This document shows positions 43,533 to 53,333 of a stretch of DNA of 64,000 nucleotides, one piece after another. The translations under genes were made by a program, and so were the position numbers. The notes under the pieces were generated by a model. It was not told the origin of the DNA. It did no database searches and saw nothing but the letters and a program-made list of their open reading frames with translations. Location: assembly GCF_002899675.1 (NCBI RefSeq), contig NZ_PKUU01000006.1, positions 186,001 to 250,000 on the forward strand, in the 5' to 3' direction. Positions within the stretch are counted from its first letter, which is position 1. Each line of letters opens with the position of its first letter. Source of the stretch: Clostridium sp. chh4-2 (GTDB taxonomy: Bacteria; Bacillota; Clostridia; Lachnospirales; Lachnospiraceae).

Positions 43533-44917
43533 AGGCTTTCATCTTTCTTACTTTCACCTTCTCGGGTCACTGCCTCACTTTCGCTCATCGTGAACCCTTC
43601 TGTACTTTCCTTCATAAATAGAACTTTAATGGTTTTAAATATAATTTCAATATCCATTAAAATAGAATAATTTTGTATATACATTAAATCCAATTTTAAT
43701 TTATCGTAAGCAGATGTATTATATTTTCCATAGACCTGAGCGTAGCCAGTAAGCCCGCCTTTTACTTTCATACGGAATTCAAACTCAGGAATCTGCTGAG
43801 AATAGAGTTCTACATGTTCCACCCGCTCCGGCCTGGGTCCCACAATGCTCATATCACCCTTTAGAATATTAAACAGCTGCGGCAGTTCATCAACTCTTGT
43901 TTTTCGAATCAATTTGCCGATTGGAGTGATTCGGGGATCTTCTTCTACAGCCGGTACCGATAGTCCCTCGCGTTCAGCATCAACGATCATACTCCTGAAC
44001 TTACAGATTGAAAAAATCTTTCCATCCTTGGTGCAGCGGTCCTGCCTAAAGAAAACCGGGCCCCTATCATAAATTTTAATTGCGGCAGCCGTCAGGAGAA
44101 AAACAGGAGATAATATTATGATTCCCGCTAAAGATAAAACGATATCCATCAGACGTTTTATAAAACGCTGCTCGATATTAAGCCCTGTGTTTCTGGACAG
44201 CAGAAGAGGCGTATCAAACAAATGGAGGCTCTCCGCACTTCGTAAAATAATATCTGAAATTTTAGGAATTGTATAGGTTCTTATTGATTGTCCATAACAA
44301 TATTTTAAAATCAAATTGCGCTCCTGCGATGAAATATCACATAGGATAACGCCCTCATATTGCTCTGCTTTTTCACACACCTTATCCACGCCAACAGATA
44401 CATGAATGATTTCTCCTATAATATAACGGTCTGCACGGCTATGTAGCTTACTCATCAAACTGTAAATCGGATGCTGGCCATATACCAGCAAAACTCTTCT
44501 CGGCGGATACAGCTTCCGATATATGCGGCTGCATATCGTACTCCAAACAATTGTTAACAGCAGTTCTTCCAAAAGCATTACAAATAACGGTTCAAGGTTA
44601 TGAAAATGTTTTGTTACCAATGTGATTTGGAGATAGATCATTGCCGTAGCACAGATGTTGGCCAGCATCAGCGAATAAATCAAATTAAAAGTTCTCAAAT
44701 AGCCAATACGGAGCCCACCGTAAATTGTGCAAAACAATAAGAGCAAAATACCGTATACCGCCACCATCAGCCAGTTCCCGGTACGGTTATAAGGTATTTC
44801 CATTTTTCCATTATAATGTTCCAACCAAACATTCCAATATAAAGCCATTTCACAACCAATGAGGATCAATGCAAACAAAAACCTCACCAATCGCTTATAC
44901 TGTTCATAATTTTTCAT
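43529..44917 (-). CDS. Polyprenyl-phosphate sugar phosphotransferase (WbaP/WcaJ type), initiating enzyme
   Basis: A 462-residue enzyme that starts repeat synthesis by moving a sugar 1-phosphate to undecaprenyl phosphate. Four N-terminal membrane helices (about 10-125) are followed by a CoA-binding-like central domain and the catalytic C-terminal domain from about 250. The C-terminal domain has KRLMDIVLSLAGI, the CKFRSM motif, RKTRVDELPQLFNIL and SIVGPRPER, all standard. It is second in the export unit, after the Wzy-like gene and coupled to the GT4 gene. The first sugar cannot be read from sequence: WbaP-type enzymes use galactose or glucose. Confidence 0.9.
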   Translation of the reverse strand: MKNYEQYKRLVRFLFALILIGCEMALYWNVWLEHYNGKMEIPYNRTGNWLMVAVYGILLLLFCTIYGGLRIGYLRTFNLIYSLMLANICATAMIYLQITLVTKHFHNLEPLFVMLLEELLLTIVWSTICSRIYRKLYPPRRVLLVYGQHPIYSLMSKLHSRADRYIIGEIIHVSVGVDKVCEKAEQYEGVILCDISSQERNLILKYCYGQSIRTYTIPKISDIILRSAESLHLFDTPLLLSRNTGLNIEQRFIKRLMDIVLSLAGIIILSPVFLLTAAAIKIYDRGPVFFRQDRCTKDGKIFSICKFRSMIVDAEREGLSVPAVEEDPRITPIGKLIRKTRVDELPQLFNILKGDMSIVGPRPERVEHVELYSQQIPEFEFRMKVKGGLTGYAQVYGKYNTSAYDKLKLDLMYIQNYSILMDIEIIFKTIKVLFMKESTEGFTMSESEAVTREGESKKDESL

Positions 44918-44947
44918 ATAGGAACCAACACTCCTACTCTATCTATC

Positions 44948-46564
44948 CTAAGATTCAACTGGTGTTTTTCTGCATCCAGCAAGTCCCATCATCAGTAACA
45001 GCCACATAACCGGAGCAACAATCGGAACGCTGATATTGACGAATGCCTGCGCTCCATATGCTACGCATGCAAAAAATGCTGCCATTACTTCCGGTTTATC
45101 CAGTGCATTTTTCAGTATTCTTGCGGCCGACGTAACTAATAGTCCCAAATAAGCTGCTGCCCCTAACGCTCCCAAGGTCACAAAATACTGAAGGTACTCA
45201 TTATGGGCACTGTCAAAGCTTTCACCATAAAGGCTCGTCATCTCTCTATAATTGTTTTCAAATGTCAGAATCCCAAATGTATCAGGCCCATAACCAAACA
45301 ATTTATGCATGACTGGAAATTTATTATAATTTTCCATAGCAATTCTCCAAATATAGCCCCTGTGGGTCCCCCATTCATCGTCCAGTATCAAATATCGTTC
45401 CAACGCTCCATAGCGTTCCACATGACCGCCCCAATTAGCGTCCCAAATCATAAATATCACAGCACCAATTACTGCAACTATCACCATAATCCAGGCTCTG
45501 ACCGCCCATGGACTACTCTTATCATTCGAAGTTTTATTGTTATAAGACGCATAGTAAAGCGCGGCAACAACAAACCAAAGGACTGCAATTACGACCATCA
45601 AAAGCTTCATATCTGCCAGAATAAGAAACAAACTGTCCAGTCCAACAACTTTTCCGGCCCATATCCTGTTGATAACGGTTAAAGCTTTTACAACTGTAAA
45701 AAGCGTAGCCAGCAAAACTGCATATCTCCGAATTCCTGTTTTCGAACGGAACAGGTATAATGGAAGAAAGCCGTAAAGAGCCATTAATGCCAAATATGCA
45801 TTATCACTAAGCCCCATAAATAAGGCCGTCATTGCGATGATCGTACCTATATAATAAGCAACAACTTTTATCCTATTCTTCTCAACTGCGAACATAGTCA
45901 TGACCGCTCCCAGCCCCAAACCGACAAAGGAAGCATAAGTATTAACGTTTCCGATTGTAGATGTGAAGATTGTCCACTGCGCCGGCTTCATATGTTCCTT
46001 GAAATGCAGCAAATCCATCTGGAAATAATCCGTAATTCCAAACAAACAAACCAGCATCACTATGATCAAGAAAGCATCTATATACCATCTCTTTAACCTC
46101 ATCAGTTTTGTGATGGCAAAAAACATTACACCATACAGCAACAGCAAAAACAATCCTGTATAGCGTCCTTCATTTCCCCAAAACGATTCATACAGATAAT
46201 CTGACTGCAGAGTGGAAATAATCGCAATCAACAAAAAAGCCATCATTGCGATATCCGGCACATTACAGTGGCGGAACAGCTCTGTTGGTTTCAGATAAGA
46301 GAGAATACGTTTTGTATTTTTTCCATCAAACAGTTCAAAATCCTGATACACCAGCCATGCAGTCATAAGGATAAGAACTGCCAGCATAGCTATAACTGAG
46401 ACCCAGAAAAACATATACTTTGTTTCCAGAATATTAAAATAAAAATCTGTAATAACTAATGGAAGCAGCAACAGTATCCATAGAGTAAAGAAGCTGACTA
46501 CCTTTGCATAGAGATCAGAACAGCTATTACAGAATGCCTTCTCATTATTTTTTCTTTTTGCCAT
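44948..46564 (-). CDS. O-antigen ligase/polymerase-like membrane protein
   Basis: A protein of about 538 residues with twelve or so membrane spans. TSTIGNVNTYASFVGLGLG near 210 matches the GTxGNPN/NxNxxA signature of Wzy_C proteins, and DSAHNEYLQYFVTLG near 475 is the second conserved segment (HNxxLxxxxxxG). ATG 46564 is preferred; a TTG three codons earlier would crowd the AGGAGG. It heads the export unit behind the promoter at 46612-46640. Its presence beside an ABC exporter is unusual, because Wzy polymerases normally go with a Wzx flippase; it may act as a ligase to the cell wall. Confidence 0.78.
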   Translation of the reverse strand: MAKRKNNEKAFCNSCSDLYAKVVSFFTLWILLLLPLVITDFYFNILETKYMFFWVSVIAMLAVLILMTAWLVYQDFELFDGKNTKRILSYLKPTELFRHCNVPDIAMMAFLLIAIISTLQSDYLYESFWGNEGRYTGLFLLLLYGVMFFAITKLMRLKRWYIDAFLIIVMLVCLFGITDYFQMDLLHFKEHMKPAQWTIFTSTIGNVNTYASFVGLGLGAVMTMFAVEKNRIKVVAYYIGTIIAMTALFMGLSDNAYLALMALYGFLPLYLFRSKTGIRRYAVLLATLFTVVKALTVINRIWAGKVVGLDSLFLILADMKLLMVVIAVLWFVVAALYYASYNNKTSNDKSSPWAVRAWIMVIVAVIGAVIFMIWDANWGGHVERYGALERYLILDDEWGTHRGYIWRIAMENYNKFPVMHKLFGYGPDTFGILTFENNYREMTSLYGESFDSAHNEYLQYFVTLGALGAAAYLGLLVTSAARILKNALDKPEVMAAFFACVAYGAQAFVNISVPIVAPVMWLLLMMGLAGCRKTPVES

Positions 46565-46611
46565 AAAAGCCAAAGCCTCCTGTAAAATAATCTTTGGTTA
46601 AATCTCAGTAC

Positions 46612-46640
46612 AGTATATCATTTAATAAAAAATAACGCAA
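46612..46640 (-). promoter_or_regulatory. Promoter of the wzy-wbaP-GT4-GT4-wzm-wzt unit
   Basis: On the minus strand TTGCGT (46640-46635) and TATACT (46617-46612) are 17 bases apart, about 48 bases before the ATG at 46564. The unit runs to the terminator at 39140-39172. Confidence 0.68.
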
Positions 46641-46706
46641 CTTTCCATCCTCAAAAACAGATGGTAAATATTTAAGAAACGTTTAATATTTTCCATTTCA
46701 CATAAA

Positions 46707-46734
46707 AGGCGAAGACATTTCCATGTCTCCGCCT
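46707..46734 (-). terminator. Terminator of the RND efflux operon
   Basis: A 12-base stem with one mismatch (AGGCGGAGACAT/ATGTCTTCGCCT on the minus strand) and a 4-base loop is followed by TTTTATG. It lies 24 bases after the stop of the last operon gene at 46758. Confidence 0.75.
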
Positions 46735-46757
46735 CTCATATCCCCAAAATCTACCGT

Positions 46758-47960
46758 CTACTCATAGCTAGCCAGCCCTTTAACCGCCCAGTCATAAGTC
46801 TCCATCGCCTGAAATAAAGCGATATCCGCCGATTCTTTTTCCGACATTTTCTGCAGATACTGGAGCTGCAGCCCAATGTATTCCGTCTCTCCAACCATAC
46901 CCTGCTGAAACATGGTATCTGCAGACTGTTTGCTGATGCAGGCACTTTCATACCCGGTCAAAGCAGCTTCATACTCCGCTTTTTTCTTATAAACATCATC
47001 ATACAATTCCTGCATCTTAATCGTCATCTTCTGCTCCGCTTCCTCTACACTCATAAGATGAAGCCTCTGCTCCGCTGTCGATCCATTGGTCCTTGTGTGT
47101 CTCAAGCTAATCAGCGATGCATTATTTCCGATCGCCTTTTTCGTATCCTCTTCCAGATTCATAGCAGCAACCCGATTTAAATCAGAGGTAGGAATCGGGC
47201 GAATTTCCGGGTTCGCATCCGCAGTCCAACCGGTCATAACGATCAGCTTCCGCCTCAGATCATCCTGTGTGCTGTTAAGAGACGCTAAAGACGCTTCTGC
47301 GGAAAGGACGCTGGACTGGGCCGATAAGATATCAGCCTGCGTTACAGTGCCAAGAACAGCCTGCTGTGTTACCAGATCGTATTTGGCATCATATAACTCT
47401 TTCATCTTTTCCAGAATGCTTTTTTGAGACTGAATACTGCCGTAAGCGATCATAAGCGACTGAGCGCCGTTTACCGCCTGACGCTCGTACTGACGCAGCG
47501 TCTGGGTATTCTTATCACTTTCAAAATTCTTTACCACATCAGAATAGGATGTGATCACTGATTGAATTCCTTTATCCAACGCCTTATTTGTCATATAAGA
47601 CACTGTCAGCTGATAAATGTCATCCGGATTTGTAGCATGATCAAGAGCATCTTTATCGCGCTCCGCACCATCCTTATAGTTTTTTCTTTGGCTCTTTAAT
47701 TCCTGAGCAACATTGGCATAATCCTGCTTCGTTTGACCAAATGAATTCCACATGATCTGCATATTGGTATTATACTCATGAACCAGATCGGGTAATTCGT
47801 CATACTCAAGAACATCATCCTGCAGCCTTGCCAAGGTCTCTGCATCATACTTTTCAGGCTCTGCAACTCCCGGACCGGATGCCATAGCCTGTGCCGGAAA
47901 TGCGGCAAGCATTGCCGCAGAAAGCAGGGCAGAAACAAGCTTTTTGTTTGTCTTCATCAT
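46758..47960 (-). CDS. TolC-like secreted protein (copy 2)
   Basis: A 400-residue protein with a signal peptide ending near AMASG (about 27-30) and long helical coiled-coil stretches built like TolC/outer membrane efflux proteins. It is similar in layout to the preceding gene: EYDELPDLVHEYNTNMQ near 50, SAEASLASLNSTQDDLRRKL in the middle and an internal second half. It is last in the RND operon, 16 bases after copy 1. In a monoderm there is no outer membrane, so it may bridge the pump through the cell wall. Function inferred only from fold and operon. Confidence 0.75.
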   Translation of the reverse strand: MMKTNKKLVSALLSAAMLAAFPAQAMASGPGVAEPEKYDAETLARLQDDVLEYDELPDLVHEYNTNMQIMWNSFGQTKQDYANVAQELKSQRKNYKDGAERDKDALDHATNPDDIYQLTVSYMTNKALDKGIQSVITSYSDVVKNFESDKNTQTLRQYERQAVNGAQSLMIAYGSIQSQKSILEKMKELYDAKYDLVTQQAVLGTVTQADILSAQSSVLSAEASLASLNSTQDDLRRKLIVMTGWTADANPEIRPIPTSDLNRVAAMNLEEDTKKAIGNNASLISLRHTRTNGSTAEQRLHLMSVEEAEQKMTIKMQELYDDVYKKKAEYEAALTGYESACISKQSADTMFQQGMVGETEYIGLQLQYLQKMSEKESADIALFQAMETYDWAVKGLASYE

Positions 47961-47976
47961 TGCATCCCGCCTTTCA

Positions 47977-49122
47977 TCAGCCGGCGCTCGCCAGACCGTT
48001 TACGGACCAGTTATAAGTTTCAATCGCTTCTCTCAGGCTTAACTCAGCTGTATTTTCAGCTGCCTGCTTGCTTAGCAATGCATATTGCTGCTGCAAATAC
48101 TGCAGGTCACTGATCGTACCAAGATAATGCTGGGTTTCAGCCGTCTGCATATTCTGCGTCTCCAGTGCCGTATCATTTACCGCCTGTAAATATGCAGCTT
48201 TTGCAGCCAAAACAGATTGATAGGCCGATACAAGAGATGCACCAATTGACTGTTCATTGTTTTCAATTGTTTTCCGAAGGTCTTCTCTTTTTTCTTCCGT
48301 CTTCGCATTATCATATTTTCTTTTATTGATGCGCAGAGTATAGTTCTTTTCTAATGCAGTTGCTTTATCCGCAACCGGGTCCATAGAATCAATAACACTC
48401 AAATCCACCAAAGGAATCTCTCTGATCTCCGGATTCGCATCGTATTTCCATCCGAGCATAACACAAAGACGCTGCCTTAAACTCGTTATGGAAGCTTCTG
48501 TATCTCTAATTGCCTGATCTGCTCTCTGAAGGTTCTCTTTTGCATTCAGTACATCGATTTGAGTTGTCACTCCTTGGACGAACTGAGCCACTACCACATT
48601 ATATGTAGTTTCCAATAATTCCCTATTTTTCTTAGCCAGTTCTAAATCCTGTTGTTTTTTGAAATAATTGATCATATTGGACTGGGCCGATACCACCAGA
48701 TTATCTTCCGCCTGCTGATATCCCATCAAAACGATCTGACCGTCGTCCACATTATCATCCGCATTTTGCTGCATTTTTCTAGCCTGGATCTCCAGGTTCA
48801 AATCGGAAATCATGGACTGCATATCATCATCACCGGACATACTGGCATACAGTTCGTCTGCCAGGTCGCGGTAATCGCGTTCCACATCCTGCCGGTCTTT
48901 TCCCAGATAATCCTTATACGCATACTGATTATTTTGAACAGTGGTGTTGTATTCATGGATCAAGCCAGCCAGTTCATCATATTCCATCGTGTTGTCACGA
49001 AGCCTGTCCCATTCTTCTTCTGTACGAGCAAACTCAGGACTTACCGCCAGAGCCGTTCCGGGAACGGAAGCTGCCATAAGCAGCGCCATTCCCAGGGACA
49101 TCACCCGTTTCTTATTAATCAT
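47977..49122 (-). CDS. TolC-like secreted protein (copy 1)
   Basis: A 381-residue paralogue of the next gene. Its signal peptide has a lysine-rich start, a MALLMAASVPGTALA core and probable cleavage near residue 26. EYDELAGLIHEYNTTVQNN opens the mature part; GVTTQIDVLNAKENLQRA and DTEASITSLRQRL match the first TolC helix-turn; QYLQQQYALLSKQAAENTAEL the second. The start overlaps the end of the RND gene by 8 bases, so it is coupled to the pump. AGGAGGAG lies before the ATG. Confidence 0.77.
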   Translation of the reverse strand: MINKKRVMSLGMALLMAASVPGTALAVSPEFARTEEEWDRLRDNTMEYDELAGLIHEYNTTVQNNQYAYKDYLGKDRQDVERDYRDLADELYASMSGDDDMQSMISDLNLEIQARKMQQNADDNVDDGQIVLMGYQQAEDNLVVSAQSNMINYFKKQQDLELAKKNRELLETTYNVVVAQFVQGVTTQIDVLNAKENLQRADQAIRDTEASITSLRQRLCVMLGWKYDANPEIREIPLVDLSVIDSMDPVADKATALEKNYTLRINKRKYDNAKTEEKREDLRKTIENNEQSIGASLVSAYQSVLAAKAAYLQAVNDTALETQNMQTAETQHYLGTISDLQYLQQQYALLSKQAAENTAELSLREAIETYNWSVNGLASAG

Positions 49123-52100
49123 AATTTACTCCTCCTGTTTCCATACCAAAACGTTTCCTGCCTACTCCATCCACTAACTGATAGAATGTCGGCAGAAGTA
49201 ACAGTGACAGTATCGTAGATGCGATCAAACCACCTACATTGACCAGTGCAAGTCCCTGAAGGGTTGCACCTGATTTACCAAATCCTAATGCAAGAGGAAT
49301 CATGGAAAGCACGGTAGTCAGCGTGGTCATCATAATTGGTCTCAGACGGATTGCACCGGCTTCAACCAACGCACGCTCAACTCCCATCTCACCTCGAAGC
49401 TGGTTTACAGTATCAACATACAAAATACCATTATTAACAACCGTACCGATCATCATCAGGAAGCCCAACATGGATGTCATACTGATCGGACAATCCGCCA
49501 GGAAAAGCAAGCCGAACGCACCAATTAAACTGAATGGAATTGTAAACATTACCATCAAGGAGAATTTTGGTGATTCAAACTGCATTGCCATAACCACAAA
49601 TATCAGGAATACCGCCGTTCCGATAGCTGCACCCAATGCAGAAAGTTCGTCTGCCATCATTTCATCCATAGAGTTAGCCGCTTGTTCTACTCCATATGGG
49701 AACTGCCAGCCTTTTACAAACTTTTTAACATCCGCATCTGCGGTTTTCTTGTATTCCTCTACCGGTTCAGCTGTAATTGCTACCTTATACCGTTTGTCTA
49801 AACGGGTAATGGACTGAGGGCTGTCTTCAAAATGGATATTGCCGATATCGCTGAGCGGCACCATAGTTCCGGAAGGACTTTGAAGCATAATACCCTCTAA
49901 CTTTTCAATAGTATCATATTCATCTGTTGCATATTCCACCCGAACTTCAATATCCTCGCCTGATACGCTTAGATCCATAGCCTTTACGCCGGATAATGTG
50001 GTATACAGACTTCCGCCCACACTTGCAGGAGTTAAGCCTTCAGCCTGTGCTTTTACAGGATCCACATTAATTTTAACAACAGGCGCAGCATTTTCTATAG
50101 AAGAATGGACTTTTGTGATATCCTGTCTCTGACGGAGATCTTCCACCAATTCATCAGTTGTCTTCTTCACCAGATCATAATCAGTACCTTGAAGATCAAT
50201 CTCAATATTGGATGCAGACATACTGCTCATACCGCTGGTACTTCCGCTTGACATTATAATCGTACAGTCAGGAATCGTCTGCGTTATATTCTTCCATTTC
50301 GTAATCATTTCATCGGTGCTTAGTTTTCTGTCATCTTTCAAATAAGCATTCATTGTCGCCGCATCACTGGTGGAAATGCTCAAACCGCTGGCGCCATAAG
50401 TCAGAAGATAATGGTCAACTTCCTCATCATTTGCTACAATCTCTTCTACCTTTTTAAGAATATTATCTTTTTCTTCAATTGTCAGACCCGGTTTCGTTTG
50501 AACGGACATTACAACAATACCCTCATCTACAACCGGCATCAATTCCATACCAACGCTTCCAGCCATTAAGAATGAAAGAATCAGCAGTGCAACAGCGCCA
50601 AAGATAACCGTTTTTCTCTTTGGAAGAATTTTAGGAACAATTGATCTGTATTTATTCTGAAGCGCCTTTACAAATCCGCTAACAGGTGTATTTTCGTTTT
50701 CCGTCGGATGCATAAATGTATAGCAAAGAGGAACAACTGTCGCTGCTGAAAACAGAGATGCCAGCATACAGAATACAATCGTAAATCCTAAGGGTTTAAA
50801 CAGCTGTCCTGACAAACCGCTCAGCAATGCAAGCGGTATGAATACGACGCAGGTGGTTGCTGTCGAACCGGTTACTGAACCGATAACCAATTTTGCGCCT
50901 TCCAGAGCGGCATCATAGAAATTACGACCTTCCTTCGCCCTGAAACAACTCTCCAATACTACGATAGAGTTATCAACCATCATACCAACGCCCAAAACCA
51001 AACTTCCCAATGAAATAACGTTCAGGGAGAATCCCATCGCCCTCATCATAATCAATGCCAGCAGGATTGATACAGGAATAGAACTGCCGACGATTGTAGA
51101 AGCTTTCCAGTCTCCAAAGAAGAAGAACAATACCACCATGGAAAGAATAACCGCCATAATCATGGTCTGAATAACGCTTCGTATGGAATCCAGAATCATC
51201 TCACTGGAATCATTAATAACTGTAATTTTCAGGTTTGGGTTAGCCGCTCTCATCTTGTCGAGTTCGCTCATAACCTCTTTTGACACATCCACTGCACTGG
51301 CGCTCTGCTGTTTCTGAATACTGATAGACACAGCATCTTCACCGTTATAACGTCCAATACTGTCAGCATCTTCTAATGCCTCATAAACATTAGCAACATC
51401 TGACAAATGAATTACGTCGCCATTTGCCAAAGGAAGCGGAATTGTTTTCAGCGCTTCTATATCATTATAATCGTTGCCAACGCTGACATTGAGGGACTGT
51501 TTTCCCACCTTGGTTTTGCCGGCAGGAATTGCGAAATCAGCTGCCCCGACCAACTGAGCAATCGTATTCATGCTCAGCTTATATTCCTTAACTTTCTCAG
51601 GGATCAGTTCAATTCTAACGTAGGATTTCTGACCTCCTGCCAAGGAAATATCACCAACTGAACTCAGTTTTTCCAGTTCAGGTATGATCTTGTCATCCAC
51701 ATAATTGTAAAGGTTTCCATCGGTACCGCCGCTGACCGCCAACGTAATTACCGGCTGTGCGTTGATATCCATCTCTACAATGTTAGATTCCTCCGCATCT
51801 TCGGGAAGGTCCGTCTTAACAGCGTCAATATTTTTCTTCAAATTGGAATATGCCTTATCCATATTAGTACCATATTTATAAGAAAGCAAGACTATGGAAA
51901 CATTTTCCATGGAGTAAGACACTACTTTATCAATACCTTCCAGAGTCGCTACAGAATCTTCGATCTGGGTACTGATTAAGTCATTAATGTCTTCCGGGCT
52001 GGCTCCGGCATAAACCGTAGCCACAATCATCATAGGCATCTCCATCTCAGGAGTCAGTTCCAGTTTGGAACCTAAAATTGACTGCATACCAAAGAACGCC

Positions 52101-52165
52101 AATGTAACTAAAGCGAGGATGATGGTAACAGGCCGTTTGAGTGAAAATTTAGTTAAGTTTAACAT
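49115..52165 (-). CDS. RND-family efflux transporter
   Basis: A 1016-residue inner-membrane pump of the AcrB/HAE family, driven by the proton gradient. The first helix follows LTKFSLKRPVTIILALV. Two large extracytoplasmic domains and two sets of helices follow. The TM4 proton-relay segment reads VDNSIVVLE, with one aspartate and asparagine instead of the AcrB Asp-Asp pair, as is usual in clostridial RND pumps. The second half has PFSLIGAFGLLFL and RLRPIMMTTLTTVLSMIPLALG. It is third in a TetR-led operon, 16 bases after the adaptor gene. Substrates unknown. Confidence 0.92.
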   Translation of the reverse strand: MLNLTKFSLKRPVTIILALVTLAFFGMQSILGSKLELTPEMEMPMMIVATVYAGASPEDINDLISTQIEDSVATLEGIDKVVSYSMENVSIVLLSYKYGTNMDKAYSNLKKNIDAVKTDLPEDAEESNIVEMDINAQPVITLAVSGGTDGNLYNYVDDKIIPELEKLSSVGDISLAGGQKSYVRIELIPEKVKEYKLSMNTIAQLVGAADFAIPAGKTKVGKQSLNVSVGNDYNDIEALKTIPLPLANGDVIHLSDVANVYEALEDADSIGRYNGEDAVSISIQKQQSASAVDVSKEVMSELDKMRAANPNLKITVINDSSEMILDSIRSVIQTMIMAVILSMVVLFFFFGDWKASTIVGSSIPVSILLALIMMRAMGFSLNVISLGSLVLGVGMMVDNSIVVLESCFRAKEGRNFYDAALEGAKLVIGSVTGSTATTCVVFIPLALLSGLSGQLFKPLGFTIVFCMLASLFSAATVVPLCYTFMHPTENENTPVSGFVKALQNKYRSIVPKILPKRKTVIFGAVALLILSFLMAGSVGMELMPVVDEGIVVMSVQTKPGLTIEEKDNILKKVEEIVANDEEVDHYLLTYGASGLSISTSDAATMNAYLKDDRKLSTDEMITKWKNITQTIPDCTIIMSSGSTSGMSSMSASNIEIDLQGTDYDLVKKTTDELVEDLRQRQDITKVHSSIENAAPVVKINVDPVKAQAEGLTPASVGGSLYTTLSGVKAMDLSVSGEDIEVRVEYATDEYDTIEKLEGIMLQSPSGTMVPLSDIGNIHFEDSPQSITRLDKRYKVAITAEPVEEYKKTADADVKKFVKGWQFPYGVEQAANSMDEMMADELSALGAAIGTAVFLIFVVMAMQFESPKFSLMVMFTIPFSLIGAFGLLFLADCPISMTSMLGFLMMIGTVVNNGILYVDTVNQLRGEMGVERALVEAGAIRLRPIMMTTLTTVLSMIPLALGFGKSGATLQGLALVNVGGLIASTILSLLLLPTFYQLVDGVGRKRFGMETGGVNYD

Positions 52166-52181
52166 CCATATCCCTCACCTT

Positions 52182-53291
52182 CTAGTTAGCGCTTGCTGTT
52201 GTTTCGGCAGTGGCTTCTGTTGTTCCGGCTGAAGCATCGTCATTTTTCACCAATACTTCTGCCCCATCATTCAATTCATTGCTCCAAGTGGTAATCACCT
52301 GATCTTCAGGTGAAAGACCTGATTTCACTTCCATTCTCTCCGCATCATAAATGCCGGCATCTATCATAACCTTCTTCGCCTGAGTTCCTTCCAGGCAATA
52401 CACAAATGGTTCCCCGCTGGCATAGGAAACAGCGTCCACCGGAATTGTAAGCACATTTTGTACAGAATCCATCGTTACCGTCACTTTTGCCTTAGAACCT
52501 GTGGTAAGGTTTTCTCCATCATTGATAAATGCTTTTACTTTATAAAGGCCTGAAGCAGAATCCACCATGGATGCAATCTCAGTAATGCTGCCCTCATATT
52601 TTGTATCGGCTTTATCCACAGTAATAGGCATACCGACTGTCAGATTCTTCATAACCTTTTCTGATACACCTAAACTTACTGTAATCTCCTCTTTTCCAGA
52701 AATAACACAGATTCCCGTAGATGGGGAAATCATATCATGAGGATCTATATTCTTTGACTCGATCACTCCATTAATCGGAGAAATAACCGACGTATATTTC
52801 AACTGTAAATCATAAGAGTTCTTTGCTGCCTCATACTGCAGCGCTGCTCCTGTCGCACCGCTCTGGGCCTGTTCCAACGCCTGCTGGGATACCGCACCAG
52901 TCGCAAATAATGCCTGAGTTCTCTGCAATGCGAGTTCAGCATCTTTTTTCGATACGGCCGCACCATCTAACTGGATCTTCAACGCATTTAATGCATCTGA
53001 ATCAATCTTACAAAGCACTTGCCCTGCTGTTACTGTTTCTCCTACAGAGAAATTAACTTCCAGAACTTCACCGCTCATCTTAGGATAAACAGTAACCACT
53101 TCTGCCGGTTCAATCGTTCCAATTAAATCAGTATATAAAGTAATATCATCGACTGCTGGTGTCTCTGTCATAACGACGGGACGAACTTCCTCTATAACAG
53201 TTTCTTTCTTCTTCCCAAAAATTAAATATGCTGCGAACACTGCCAGACAAAGCACCAGCAGCCATATCAGATATTTTACTTTCTTCTTCAT
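52182..53291 (-). CDS. RND efflux membrane-fusion (adaptor) protein
   Basis: A 369-residue HlyD/AcrA-type adaptor that links the pump to its outer partner. A signal anchor occupies residues 6-25 (KYLIWLLVLCLAVFAAYLIF). A lipoyl-like half (VVTVYPKMSGEVLEVNF, VGETVTAGQVLCKID) leads to a short helical hairpin rich in Gln and Ala, and ISPINGVIESKNIDP closes the lipoyl fold. Beta-barrel segments follow, and a Thr/Ala-rich tail ends the protein. It lies 42 bases after the regulator gene and 16 before the pump. Confidence 0.9.
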   Translation of the reverse strand: MKKKVKYLIWLLVLCLAVFAAYLIFGKKKETVIEEVRPVVMTETPAVDDITLYTDLIGTIEPAEVVTVYPKMSGEVLEVNFSVGETVTAGQVLCKIDSDALNALKIQLDGAAVSKKDAELALQRTQALFATGAVSQQALEQAQSGATGAALQYEAAKNSYDLQLKYTSVISPINGVIESKNIDPHDMISPSTGICVISGKEEITVSLGVSEKVMKNLTVGMPITVDKADTKYEGSITEIASMVDSASGLYKVKAFINDGENLTTGSKAKVTVTMDSVQNVLTIPVDAVSYASGEPFVYCLEGTQAKKVMIDAGIYDAERMEVKSGLSPEDQVITTWSNELNDGAEVLVKNDDASAGTTEATAETTASAN

Positions 53292-53333
53292 AACTTATCT
53301 CCTCTATATTAGTCACATTTTTAAGTCCTGCAT

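Noticed and set aside
45203-45682. Long open frame antisense to the Wzy-like gene
   Set aside because: It lies fully inside a well-supported membrane-protein gene, has no ribosome site and shows no family resemblance; the composition is a mirror of the sense strand.
48652-49218. 188-codon open frame opposite the TolC-like gene
   Set aside because: It is opposite a conserved operon gene and has the leucine/isoleucine/histidine-rich composition typical of antisense frames.
49302-49817. 171-codon open frame opposite the RND pump gene
   Set aside because: The sense frame is a clear RND transporter; the antisense frame has no start signal.
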